A stretch of DNA of 64,000 nt from an uncultured SAR86 cluster bacterium. GTDB lineage: Bacteria > Pseudomonadota > Gammaproteobacteria > Magnimaribacterales > D2472. A model generated the notes under the pieces. It saw only the letters and a program-made list of their open reading frames with translations. It had not been told where the DNA came from and did no database searches. Shown piece by piece: positions 44,824-52,604 of the stretch; position 1 is the stretch's first letter; every line of letters begins with the position of its first letter. Location of the stretch: NCBI GenBank assembly GCA_902558095.1, contig CACECP010000005.1:16387-80386 (forward strand), given 5' to 3'. The position numbers were made by a program, and so were the translations under genes.

Positions 44824-46239
44824 TTAATTTTTGGCATTATTAAAAGCATCGATTGCTCTTAATCTTGATTGTTTTAAATCTAATATCTGAGATGAATAAT
44901 TACAAGAAGATCGTGTTTCATTTGATGGTTCGTGTATTTCTTGTTTATTTACATTTTTCAACTCATCTACATATTTTTTAATGAATAAACCATCTTTATC
45001 AAAATTCTTTGATTGCGTAAGTGGATTAAAAATTCTGAAATATGGAGCTGCATCAGTACCAGTAGAGCTACTCCACTGCCATCCTCCATTATTGGATGAA
45101 AAATCTCCATCAATAAGGTTTTGCATAAAGTGAGCCTCTCCAAGACGCCAATCATGAAGCATATTTTTAGTAAAAAACATTGCAACAACCATCCTCAATC
45201 TATTATGCATCCAACCTTCATGTTTTAACTGTCTCATGGCTGCATCTATCAAAGGAAATCCTGTATTACCGTCCTTCCATGCTTTAAACTCCTCCTCATT
45301 AAAGCGCCATTTAATTTTATTGGTATAATCTTGAAACGGCTTGCCTTTGCTAACCCTTGGAAATGAAAACATTATATTTTTATAAAACTCTCTCCAAACT
45401 ATCTCATCAATCCACTTAGTTACTCCTTTTTCACCAGAATCTAATTCAAAATTATTTTTTTTCAATGCTTCTAAAATGCATCTATTAGGTGAAAGAATTC
45501 CTAATGCTAGATAAGGTGATAGTCTGCTTGTGCCCTCTAGAATTGGTTCATTCCTATTTTTAGCGTAATCAAATATTTTTTTATCTAAATAATTATCTAA
45601 TCTTTTTAGAGCTTCTTCTTCACCAGCTGGCCATAAAGACATATCAACTTCATGATCTTTTTTAAAAGAAAAATCAATATCATTAATATTCGAACATATA
45701 TCTGTTTTAGCTTTAGGGGCGTGCTTGTATTCAATATCCAATAGATCAATATCAAAATTTTCTATCCATCTCTTTTTAAAAGGTGTAAAAACTGAGTAAG
45801 GCTTGCCCTCACCAGTTTTAAAAGTCCCTGCAGGAAAAAGCGTTTGAGCATCATATGAGAAACAACTTACGTTATTACTGTTTAACAACTCTTTAGCTTT
45901 TTTATCTCTCGATTCCTCATCTATACCAAATTGATTATTCCAATGAATGCAAGTGATTGATCTTTCTTTTACTAAATCAAGAATTTTTTTTGGGTCCTCA
46001 TCAAAACCATTTGAACTAATTACTGTTAAAGGGATATTAATTTTGTTTAACGACTGTTGTAAACTTTTTAAGTTTTCAATAATGAACTCGATCTTGCAAT
46101 TAGATTCATTATGCAATTTAAATTGATTCTGTGAATATATAAAGACTCCATGAACCTCTTCAGACTGAGAACATGCAGCTCTTAATGCCGGATTATCATC
46201 CATACGGAAGTCATTTCTGAACCAAACCAAACTTTTCAT
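44824..46239 (-). CDS. phrB: Deoxyribodipyrimidine photolyase
   Basis: A 471-residue light-dependent DNA repair enzyme. The N-terminal alpha/beta domain begins SLVWFRNDFRMDDNPALRAA, and the FAD domain has GTSRLSPYLALGILSPN near 239, WIDEIVWREFYKNIMFSFPR near 285, and MRQLKHEGWMHNRLRMVVAM-type sequence near 335 followed by NNGGWQWSSSTGTDAAPYFR near 384. These match class I CPD photolyases. A surface-ocean lifestyle fits. The inositol-phosphatase-like gene lies 3 bp upstream. Confidence 0.93.
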   Translation of the reverse strand: MKSLVWFRNDFRMDDNPALRAACSQSEEVHGVFIYSQNQFKLHNESNCKIEFIIENLKSLQQSLNKINIPLTVISSNGFDEDPKKILDLVKERSITCIHWNNQFGIDEESRDKKAKELLNSNNVSCFSYDAQTLFPAGTFKTGEGKPYSVFTPFKKRWIENFDIDLLDIEYKHAPKAKTDICSNINDIDFSFKKDHEVDMSLWPAGEEEALKRLDNYLDKKIFDYAKNRNEPILEGTSRLSPYLALGILSPNRCILEALKKNNFELDSGEKGVTKWIDEIVWREFYKNIMFSFPRVSKGKPFQDYTNKIKWRFNEEEFKAWKDGNTGFPLIDAAMRQLKHEGWMHNRLRMVVAMFFTKNMLHDWRLGEAHFMQNLIDGDFSSNNGGWQWSSSTGTDAAPYFRIFNPLTQSKNFDKDGLFIKKYVDELKNVNKQEIHEPSNETRSSCNYSSQILDLKQSRLRAIDAFNNAKN

Positions 46240-46242
46240 TTT

Positions 46243-46980
46243 TTATATATGTGAATTTGAAAAAACTACGTCAACTTGATAATTATCTTGAATATTCAAT
46301 ATTTGCACTGACCCACCAGCTGAACTAACAATTGCCGCACCAGCGACTATGTCCCATAAATATATTCCATTTTCTTTGTAAAGATCGCCCTTTCCAGATG
46401 CAATATAACAAGATGCCATTGCTGCAGATCCAATCATCCTTACTTTTTTCCATAATTGCATATCAGTTAACATTTTTTTTAATGCATTATCAGAATAATC
46501 TGTGTTGTGTGGTAATCCTGTAATTAAAATCCCTCTATTTTTTTGATCAACATTAGAAACATGTATCTCTTTTCCATTAAGGGTAGCTATCTTAAGCTCA
46601 TCATTTCCAACATAAAGGTCATCATTGTTAAAATCATATATTACTCCTGCAATTGGCTTCATTTTATGAATTAACCCAATTGAAACGCAGCAAATTGGAA
46701 TAGCTCTATTATAATTTGCTGTGCCATCTAGTGGATCTATAACCCAAAAAAGTTCTCCAAGATCTTCCTGAGATTTACCACTTTCTTCTGCCAAAATGGG
46801 AAATTCAGAACTTGAGGTTATAATTTCTTTTATCAAATTTTCTGAACTTAAATCAGCTTCAAGTTTTACATCTTTTGAATTACTAGATGTTTCGTTGTTT
46901 AAATGATTTCTATTTTCTAATAGCAACTTGCCAGAGGCTTTAGCTGCTTCAATAGCTATATTTATTTCATTATCTAACAT
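46243..46980 (-). CDS. Inositol monophosphatase family protein
   Basis: A 245-residue Mg-dependent phosphatase of the IMPase/SuhB/CysQ superfamily. Metal ligands are in FPILAEESGKSQ near 60-71 and WVIDPLDGTANYNRAI near 79-94, with the third in IYLWDIVAGAAIVSSAGG near 206. Substrate could be inositol phosphate, 3'-phosphoadenosine phosphate or another sugar phosphate; the YNRAIP sequence fits IMPase more than CysQ. It abuts the sorbosone-type dehydrogenase (no gap) and phrB (3 bp). Confidence 0.85.
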   Translation of the reverse strand: MLDNEINIAIEAAKASGKLLLENRNHLNNETSSNSKDVKLEADLSSENLIKEIITSSSEFPILAEESGKSQEDLGELFWVIDPLDGTANYNRAIPICCVSIGLIHKMKPIAGVIYDFNNDDLYVGNDELKIATLNGKEIHVSNVDQKNRGILITGLPHNTDYSDNALKKMLTDMQLWKKVRMIGSAAMASCYIASGKGDLYKENGIYLWDIVAGAAIVSSAGGSVQILNIQDNYQVDVVFSNSHI

Positions 46981-48102
46981 TTATCCTTTATATTGAACTT
47001 TATAAATCACATCGAATTTATCATCAGAAATAAGCATTGATCCATCGCTCATAATAAATGGTGAGACTGGCCTGCCCCAATCTTTTTCATTTTGAAGCCA
47101 ACCACTGATAAAATCTTTTTGATAAAGATAATCTCCATTTGTATCTAGTTTAACAAAAATTACTTTGTAACCTGACTTACCATTATATTTATTCCAGGAT
47201 CCGTGCAGTGCAATAAATAGACTATTCTTATATTCTTCTGGGAAGATATTTTTATCATAAAATGCAATGCCTAATGGGGCTACATGAGGTCCAAGTTCTG
47301 CAATTGGATCAATAAATTCCATATTTACATTTGGAATCAATTTCCCAAATTCCGGATCAATAACATCTTTAGCATGTTTGTATGGATAGCCATAAAAACT
47401 CCCTTCTTCTTCTATTACATTTAATTCACATGATGGAGAATTGTCACCCAACCAGTCTCTTCCATTATCAGAGAAATATAACTTATTTGTAATGGGGTGC
47501 CAGTCGAACCCTACAGAGTTTCTAACACCAGATGCAACAGTAACCAACTTACCATTTTCGTATTTATGTATTGCCGCAAATCTTTTATCTTTAGTTTGAG
47601 GCTCGAGACAGATATTACATGGAACTCCAACGGGTATATACAAATTGCCATCAGGACCAAAATCAATATATTTATATCCATGCCATGTTTCAGACGGAAG
47701 ATCGTCCATAAATACTTCTTTTTTTGGTAATTCGCTTGGGTTATTTAACCAATTATCAATATTTTTAACAGTCCAGATTTTATCAATTTCTGAAAAGTAT
47801 AAATCGCCCTTATGAACAGTAACTCCTGTTGGATTCTGAAGACCATTAGCTATCAAAATCTTCTCTTCAGCAAATCCATCATTATCAATATCATTCAAAG
47901 CATAAATACTCTTTCCATTTTTTGAGCCAACTATGATGTAACCATCTTCGGTTTCAGTTATTTGTCTTGGTGATTCTATATTTTCTGCATAAATATTAAT
48001 CTCAAAACCCTCTGGTATTTGGAGTTTATCAATATTATTTGATTGAACATTTAAAATTAATCCAAAAAATAGGACAAACAAATATGTGTTTTTTTTATTC
48101 AT
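46981..48102 (-). CDS. PQQ-type sugar (sorbosone) dehydrogenase-like exported protein
   Basis: A 373-residue six-bladed propeller protein with a signal peptide (about 1-21). Its features are LQIPEGFEINIYAENIESPR near 27-46, WHGYKYIDFGPDGNLYIPVG near 140-159, DWHPITNKLYFSDNGRDWLG near 200-219 and LFIALHGSWNKYNGKSGY near 304-321, which fit the L-sorbosone/aldose dehydrogenase family. Whether it binds PQQ is not shown; no pqq genes are in the window. A Cys pair (VPCNICLEP) may form a disulfide in the periplasm. Confidence 0.8.
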   Translation of the reverse strand: MNKKNTYLFVLFFGLILNVQSNNIDKLQIPEGFEINIYAENIESPRQITETEDGYIIVGSKNGKSIYALNDIDNDGFAEEKILIANGLQNPTGVTVHKGDLYFSEIDKIWTVKNIDNWLNNPSELPKKEVFMDDLPSETWHGYKYIDFGPDGNLYIPVGVPCNICLEPQTKDKRFAAIHKYENGKLVTVASGVRNSVGFDWHPITNKLYFSDNGRDWLGDNSPSCELNVIEEEGSFYGYPYKHAKDVIDPEFGKLIPNVNMEFIDPIAELGPHVAPLGIAFYDKNIFPEEYKNSLFIALHGSWNKYNGKSGYKVIFVKLDTNGDYLYQKDFISGWLQNEKDWGRPVSPFIMSDGSMLISDDKFDVIYKVQYKG

Positions 48103-48149
48103 ATTAGATTCAGTTATAATTTTAAGTATTTCTATTATAAAATAAATTC

Positions 48150-49547
48150 ATGACTAATAGCTTAGCAATTTCAGTATTCCTTTTAGCTTTTTTTGCCTCA
48201 ATAACTTTTAACGGTTTTTTTAGAAATATAGCAAAAAATAATAAAATTCTTATAGATATTCCAGATAAAAGTCGCAAGTTTCATTTTAGAGCAACTCCTC
48301 TTACAGGTGGCATTGGAATATTCTTTGGCATTTTAATAACTGGATTATTGCTAACAGGACTTACAGATGCTAGATATGTAACTAATTTTAGTGACGGATT
48401 TCTCGAAAATACTGTCTTAAATGACGGAACAATATCTAAAAATTTTGAAGTTGATAATGAGGATTACAACTTATCACTTATTGAGAATGATGGCATAGGA
48501 AATTTATCTGTAAGAATAAATCCGATCAAAAGTAAATCACTTAAAAATAATGCTACTGTTGATATCTTTCCAATAAATGAAAATAAATTTAAGGTTGTAC
48601 TTCCTGATGGTAAAGAAAAATTTTATAAAAGTGAAGAAGATAAAATTTATGAAATATCAAATGATAATGATTCTATTATTCAAACTTTCGTTCCAGAAAA
48701 TACAGATAAAGATAGAATTAAATTAGATAACTTTACAATATCTCTATATCTTTGCGCGCTTTTTATCATGATATTTATGATCTTCGATGACTTCTTTGGT
48801 ATAAAAGCCTCGCTAAGATTAATCTTTCAGTCCTTGATTGTGCTGCTAATGATTGCAATGACAGATGAAAAAATATCAATTGTTGGGAATCTATTTGGAT
48901 TTGGTGACATTGATCTTGGAATTTTCTCAATAGCATTTACAGTTTTTTGTGTTGTTGGTCTTATGAATGCTTTCAATATGATAGATGGATTAAATGGTAT
49001 ATGTGCATCTATGGCATTAGTTCCTATTTCATTTGTAGCTTTCTTTGGTAATTTTTCATATGGCCTGTTAATACCTATAGGGGCTGTAATAGGGTTTCTT
49101 GCCTATAATTTAGGATACTTAGGAAAAAAGAGAAGAGTTTTTCTTGGTGATAGCGGTTCAAATATGCTCGGTTTTGCAGTTGCTTTTATATGCATTGAGT
49201 ACAGTCAAGATATTAACCATACAAGTTATATAAATCCAACAACAGCGTTATGGTTGGTTGCTATTCCTCTTTTGGACTGTATTGTGGTGCTTATATCAAG
49301 AATATTAAAGGGAGTAATGCCATTCAGTCCAGGGAGAGACCATTTACATCATAGACTTCTTGATATGGGCTTATCTCCAAAAAAAATACTTCTATTTTTT
49401 ATTTTTCTCTCAATCTTGCTTGCTTTAATGGGATATTATTTTGAACATAACTTCCATGATAAGGAATATATCTCTTTTTATTCTTTTGCGCTATTATCTG
49501 CATTCTATTATTTAATTAGTAAATCCAAGCTTAAAAAAAATGTTTAA
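48150..49547 (+). CDS. WecA-like undecaprenyl-phosphate sugar-1-phosphate transferase with periplasmic insertion
   Basis: A 465-residue integral membrane enzyme that would start glycan assembly on undecaprenyl phosphate. The core matches the MraY/WecA family: RKFHFRATPLTGGIGIFFG near 42-60, IFDDFFGIKASLRLIFQS near 211-228, NAFNMIDGLNGI near 275, FLGDSGSNMLGF near 331 and GRDHLHHRLLDMG near 392. Between the second and third membrane segments lies a hydrophilic insertion of about 120 residues (about 72-193), which by WecA topology faces the periplasm; typical WecA is near 360 residues. It overlaps the TerB gene by 8 bp. Confidence 0.82.
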   Translation: MTNSLAISVFLLAFFASITFNGFFRNIAKNNKILIDIPDKSRKFHFRATPLTGGIGIFFGILITGLLLTGLTDARYVTNFSDGFLENTVLNDGTISKNFEVDNEDYNLSLIENDGIGNLSVRINPIKSKSLKNNATVDIFPINENKFKVVLPDGKEKFYKSEEDKIYEISNDNDSIIQTFVPENTDKDRIKLDNFTISLYLCALFIMIFMIFDDFFGIKASLRLIFQSLIVLLMIAMTDEKISIVGNLFGFGDIDLGIFSIAFTVFCVVGLMNAFNMIDGLNGICASMALVPISFVAFFGNFSYGLLIPIGAVIGFLAYNLGYLGKKRRVFLGDSGSNMLGFAVAFICIEYSQDINHTSYINPTTALWLVAIPLLDCIVVLISRILKGVMPFSPGRDHLHHRLLDMGLSPKKILLFFIFLSILLALMGYYFEHNFHDKEYISFYSFALLSAFYYLISKSKLKKNV

Positions 49548-49977
49548 TTTCTTTAAAAAAAATAGTTCAGAGAAAAATAATGACAAAAAACCTTCCTTTG
49601 AAATAGAACTTACTGCGGCTGTATTGGCTTATGAGATTGCTAGATCTGATGGAGATATAGGCAATGAGGAACTAAGTCTATTGATGGACGAAATCAAAAT
49701 AATTTCAAAAAAAGTTGGAAAAGATGAAAAAGAGATTTATAAAATAATTGAAATTTATAGCAATGACAGCGTCTCTTTTTATGAGTTCGTAGAAGATATA
49801 AACTCCAATTATTCCAAAGAAGAAAAACATTCACTGTTAAAGTTTATGTGGGATATAGCTTTTGCCGATGGAAAGCTTGATGTGAATGAGGAAAGACTTA
49901 TTAGAAGACTTGCTGATCTAATAAAAATTAAAGATATTGAAGTTTTAAAACTTAAAGATTCTGCAAGAATTAAATAA
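49540..49977 (+). CDS. TerB-like domain protein
   Basis: A 145-residue soluble, mostly helical protein of the TerB/DjlA-N-type family. The paired acidic motifs are AVLAYEIARSDGDIGNEELS near 26-45 and MWDIAFADGKLDVNEERLIR near 105-124, typical of TerB folds that bind divalent metal. Despite the family name there is no tellurite gene cluster here. Its start overlaps the end of the WecA-like gene by 8 bp, suggesting a coupled and perhaps functional link with glycan assembly. Confidence 0.8.
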   Translation: MFNFFKKNSSEKNNDKKPSFEIELTAAVLAYEIARSDGDIGNEELSLLMDEIKIISKKVGKDEKEIYKIIEIYSNDSVSFYEFVEDINSNYSKEEKHSLLKFMWDIAFADGKLDVNEERLIRRLADLIKIKDIEVLKLKDSARIK

Positions 49978-49982
49978 AAGAC

Positions 49983-51761
49983 TTAATATTCTATAAAGCT
50001 AGCGTTATCTCTTATAAATTTTTCGGATTCTGAGCGGTCGCATTCTCCTGGATAGTTTTTAATATTTTGATCGTATAAATCATCTCCAACAAAAGTAAAC
50101 ATTTGTAAAAGAATGACACATTTTTCTATCTCATTAACTCTAGTGTCAGCAAATAATTCTTCTGAAAGAGATTTAAAAGAATTACTTATACTAGACATCT
50201 TTAAATTATTTTTTTCATCTAGAATTAAAAATTCGGGATTGGTGCTATCTGCATCATAGGGCTTCCAATCTATTGAATTAGTTGAACTTCCTGGGGATCC
50301 ATATTTTGCAAAATTAGACCAAAATATCATCATATTCTTTGATACATAGTGTTTTGATGAGCTTGGTGGATATATTAAAGTTGAAAGAGGAAAGCCTCCT
50401 ACTAGTTTGGTATTTCCTGCCAAGAGAGGTATTTCAGTTGCATGTGCTGCACCAATAAGTTTTTTAAAATCTCCAGCGATATACTGTCTGTGATCATCCC
50501 AATCAAATCTGTAGGAATATAATTTATTATTTCCAGCCTTTGATAGGCTTTGAAGAGGGTAATCAACACCTCTTATTTTCCAAGCCGCGCTTCTATAATA
50601 ATTGAATGCTTCAAAAGCATCCTCATCTTTTAAAACAACCTTTGGAATACCAAGCAATGATCCAATTAAAGAATATTCAACATCAATAAAATATTCAGCT
50701 GTTGCAAGCCACAATTTAACCTCATCTGCATTTGAACCTGCAATGAGCGGAACATTATTAATCAGATCTTTATTCTGCAAAGATTCTCTCAGCCCAATAT
50801 CTGGGATGACAATACCATCAGAGGTTAAGAGAGGTATTTCTTGATATGATTCTCTTTCAGCATAAATCTTAAAAAAATCTTCTGCTGGCAACTTTAGTAG
50901 AATATCTCTAATTGCTTCTATACCAATCTTTTCTTGATCATCCTGAATTATCTTATTTACAACTTCCCAGCTTGTATTATCAGACGTTGCTGAATATTTA
51001 TCTTGTTTGTATGCATCCTCAGTAGTAATCGATGTTGTATATCCAGACATTGATATCGCTTTGTGAAATAAGCCTTTTGCTTTTTCAGATACAAGAAGAG
51101 AATAGACATTATGTCCACCTGCAGACTCACCAAATACAGTTACATTATTTGGATCGCCGCCAAATAAACTTATATTTTTTTGAACCCAATGAAGTGCAGC
51201 AATTATGTCGAGGGTCCCAAAATTAGATGTTTTATCAATTCCTTCTTGAAGATCTTGAATAGCTGGGTGTGTAAACCACCCAAAAGGACCAAGTCTATAA
51301 TTTATTCTTACAACAATAATCTCATGTTTTTCTACCATCTTATTAAATTCATATAGATCTTTAAGTCCTGATGTATTTCCTCCCCCATGAATCCAAAACA
51401 TTACAGGCAATGAATTATTCACATAATTCTTTGGCGAAAATATATCTAAATATAAACAGTCTTCAGAACCTGAAACAATTTCATTTGAAAATTGCGCTGA
51501 ACCCCCCAATGATGAAGTTTCTTGAATACAAAAATTGTTATCTTTTGATTCAATATTTAAATTAGGCGATATTATTTCTTTTGGTGCTTTCCACCTAAGA
51601 TTACCAATTGGTGGTTGGGCATATGGAATGTCATGCCAAGATATAACCTTATTACTTAGTTGCCCTTCTGTAATACCAGAAGAAGTAACAATAGTGTAAT
51701 TAGCATGGGCAACAAAGCTTAGAGTTATGATTGCTAAAACGAAATTTATTTTAATAAGCAT
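49983..51761 (-). CDS. Exported type-B carboxylesterase
   Basis: A 592-residue serine esterase with a signal peptide (about 1-20, ending AHA). It shows the type-B pattern: WHDIPYAQPPIGNLRWKAPK near 43, SEDCLYLDIFSP near 98, VMFWIHGGGNTSG near 119 (oxyanion hole), the nucleophile in VTVFGESAGGHNV near 207, an acidic residue in AGSNADEVKLWL near 335 and the His in GAAHATEIPL near 437. Several Cys suggest periplasmic disulfides. Substrate unknown. Convergent with the TerB gene. Confidence 0.85.
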   Translation of the reverse strand: MLIKINFVLAIITLSFVAHANYTIVTSSGITEGQLSNKVISWHDIPYAQPPIGNLRWKAPKEIISPNLNIESKDNNFCIQETSSLGGSAQFSNEIVSGSEDCLYLDIFSPKNYVNNSLPVMFWIHGGGNTSGLKDLYEFNKMVEKHEIIVVRINYRLGPFGWFTHPAIQDLQEGIDKTSNFGTLDIIAALHWVQKNISLFGGDPNNVTVFGESAGGHNVYSLLVSEKAKGLFHKAISMSGYTTSITTEDAYKQDKYSATSDNTSWEVVNKIIQDDQEKIGIEAIRDILLKLPAEDFFKIYAERESYQEIPLLTSDGIVIPDIGLRESLQNKDLINNVPLIAGSNADEVKLWLATAEYFIDVEYSLIGSLLGIPKVVLKDEDAFEAFNYYRSAAWKIRGVDYPLQSLSKAGNNKLYSYRFDWDDHRQYIAGDFKKLIGAAHATEIPLLAGNTKLVGGFPLSTLIYPPSSSKHYVSKNMMIFWSNFAKYGSPGSSTNSIDWKPYDADSTNPEFLILDEKNNLKMSSISNSFKSLSEELFADTRVNEIEKCVILLQMFTFVGDDLYDQNIKNYPGECDRSESEKFIRDNASFIEY

Positions 51762-51816
51762 AATTAAATCACGCTGGTATCTTTGAAGTAAATTAAACTA
51801 TATTATAACTTAATTA

Positions 51817-51893
51817 CGGGATGTAGCGCAGCCTGGTAGCGCACTACACTGGGGGTGTAGTGGTCGTCGGTTCAAATCCGGCCATCCCGACCA
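51817..51893 (+). tRNA. tRNA-Pro (anticodon GGG)
   Basis: A 77-base gene folding as a full cloverleaf: acceptor CGGGATG pairing with CATCCCG, D-arm GCGC...GCGC, anticodon stem CTACA/TGTAG with loop CTGGGGG giving anticodon GGG, T-arm GTCGG/CCGGC with TTCAAAT loop, and encoded CCA. GGG reads proline CCC/CCU codons. It is divergent from the carboxylesterase gene. Confidence 0.95.
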
Positions 51894-52071
51894 ATAATAT
51901 ATTTATGTATTATTATTTTACATAGTCTAATAACTAATAAATATTAAAAATAATTGATTAAATTTGACAAAACATGTGTATATGTTCAAAAAACACGTAT
52001 ATAATTTGCAATCTTGTAAGTATAAAGTATAGTTATAAGTAAATAGAAGCCTTTTTCAGAGGAGATTTATA
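51894..52071 (+). promoter_or_regulatory. Leader region of the PAPT-repeat gene
   Basis: 178 bases without a gene. A TATAAT box is at 52000-52005, and a TTGACA at 51964-51969 is too far (30 bp) to pair with it cleanly. A strong Shine-Dalgarno AGAGGAG at 52058-52064 lies 7 bases before the ATG, clearer than for most genes in this window. High expression is plausible. Confidence 0.4.
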
Positions 52072-52548
52072 ATGGCTAAATATATAAAATCAAAGTTTAA
52101 AGTTTTATGGGGAACTGTCTTTGCATTCTTTTATGGATTCTTTGTAAATGATATAGCTGCTCAAGAAGCTAATTCAGGATCTGAAGAATCTGAAGAACAA
52201 GAAAGTTCCAATGAATTAAGTCCTGGTGCAATTGCTGCTGCTGTAGCAGCTGCTGCTGCACTTCTTGAATCAGGTGGAGATGGTCCAGCGCCTACACCGG
52301 CTCCGACCCCAGCGCCTACACCGGCTCCGACTCCAGCGCCAACACCAGCGCCTACACCGGCTCCGACACCGGCTCCGACACCGGCTCCGACACCGGCTCC
52401 AACTCCAGCGCCAACACCAGCGCCTACACCGGCTCCGACACCGGCGACTACTACTACCTCTACCACGACTACTCCTAGCACAACAACTACGAGTACTTCA
52501 ACTACTACTTCGACTACAACAACAACTTCAAGTAGTTCTAATGGTTAA
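52072..52548 (+). CDS. Secreted PAPT-repeat, Thr/Ser-rich tail protein, unknown function
   Basis: A 158-residue low-complexity protein. A basic start and hydrophobic stretch (about 1-30, ending DIAAQEA) look like a signal peptide. An acidic Glu/Ser segment (about 31-47) and an alanine-rich hydrophobic segment ([16 protein letters not shown], about 51-66) follow. Then come 13 perfect four-residue repeats PAPT (residues about 72-123) and a Thr/Ser tail. Such a rod and tail could span the envelope and be O-glycosylated. The repeat DNA is far richer in G+C than its surroundings. It has a strong ribosome site and its own terminator, and lies beside exopolysaccharide export genes. No family recognised. 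Confidence 0.65.
   Translation: MAKYIKSKFKVLWGTVFAFFYGFFVNDIAAQEANSGSEESEEQESSNELSPGAIAAAVAAAAALLESGGDGPAPTPAPTPAPTPAPTPAPTPAPTPAPTPAPTPAPTPAPTPAPTPAPTPAPTPATTTTSTTTTPSTTTTSTSTTTSTTTTTSSSSNG
52285..52440 (+). repeat. 13 tandem 12-bp units encoding PAPT
   Basis: Thirteen in-frame 12-bp units (CCN GCN CCN ACN) with third-base variation, forming mixed 12- and 24-bp higher-order repeats. Units are multiples of three bases, so changes in copy number would alter length, not frame. Confidence 0.9.
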
Positions 52549-52561
52549 TAAATAATCAAAT

Positions 52562-52592
52562 AAAAAAAACAGCCTTATGGCTGTTTTTTTTT
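52562..52592 (+). terminator. Strong intrinsic terminator (bidirectional)
   Basis: The stem AAAAACAGCC/GGCTGTTTTT with loop TTAT is followed by a T-run on the plus strand and preceded by an A-run, so it can serve both the PAPT gene and the convergent yjbH-like gene. Confidence 0.85.
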
Positions 52593-52604
52593 ATTAAATA
52601 AATA

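Noticed and set aside
49540..49977. Tellurite resistance or Ter stress system
   Set aside because: Only a single TerB-like domain; no TerC, TerD or TerZ genes nearby.
52161..52481. Long open frame opposite the PAPT repeats (Gly-Ala-Gly-Val repeats)
   Set aside because: It is produced by the 12-bp repeat on the other strand; no start signal, and the plus-strand gene has a ribosome site, signal peptide and terminator.
52265..52555. Second plus-strand frame across the PAPT repeats rich in Arg/Leu/His
   Set aside because: A frame shadow of the tandem repeat without its own ribosome site.
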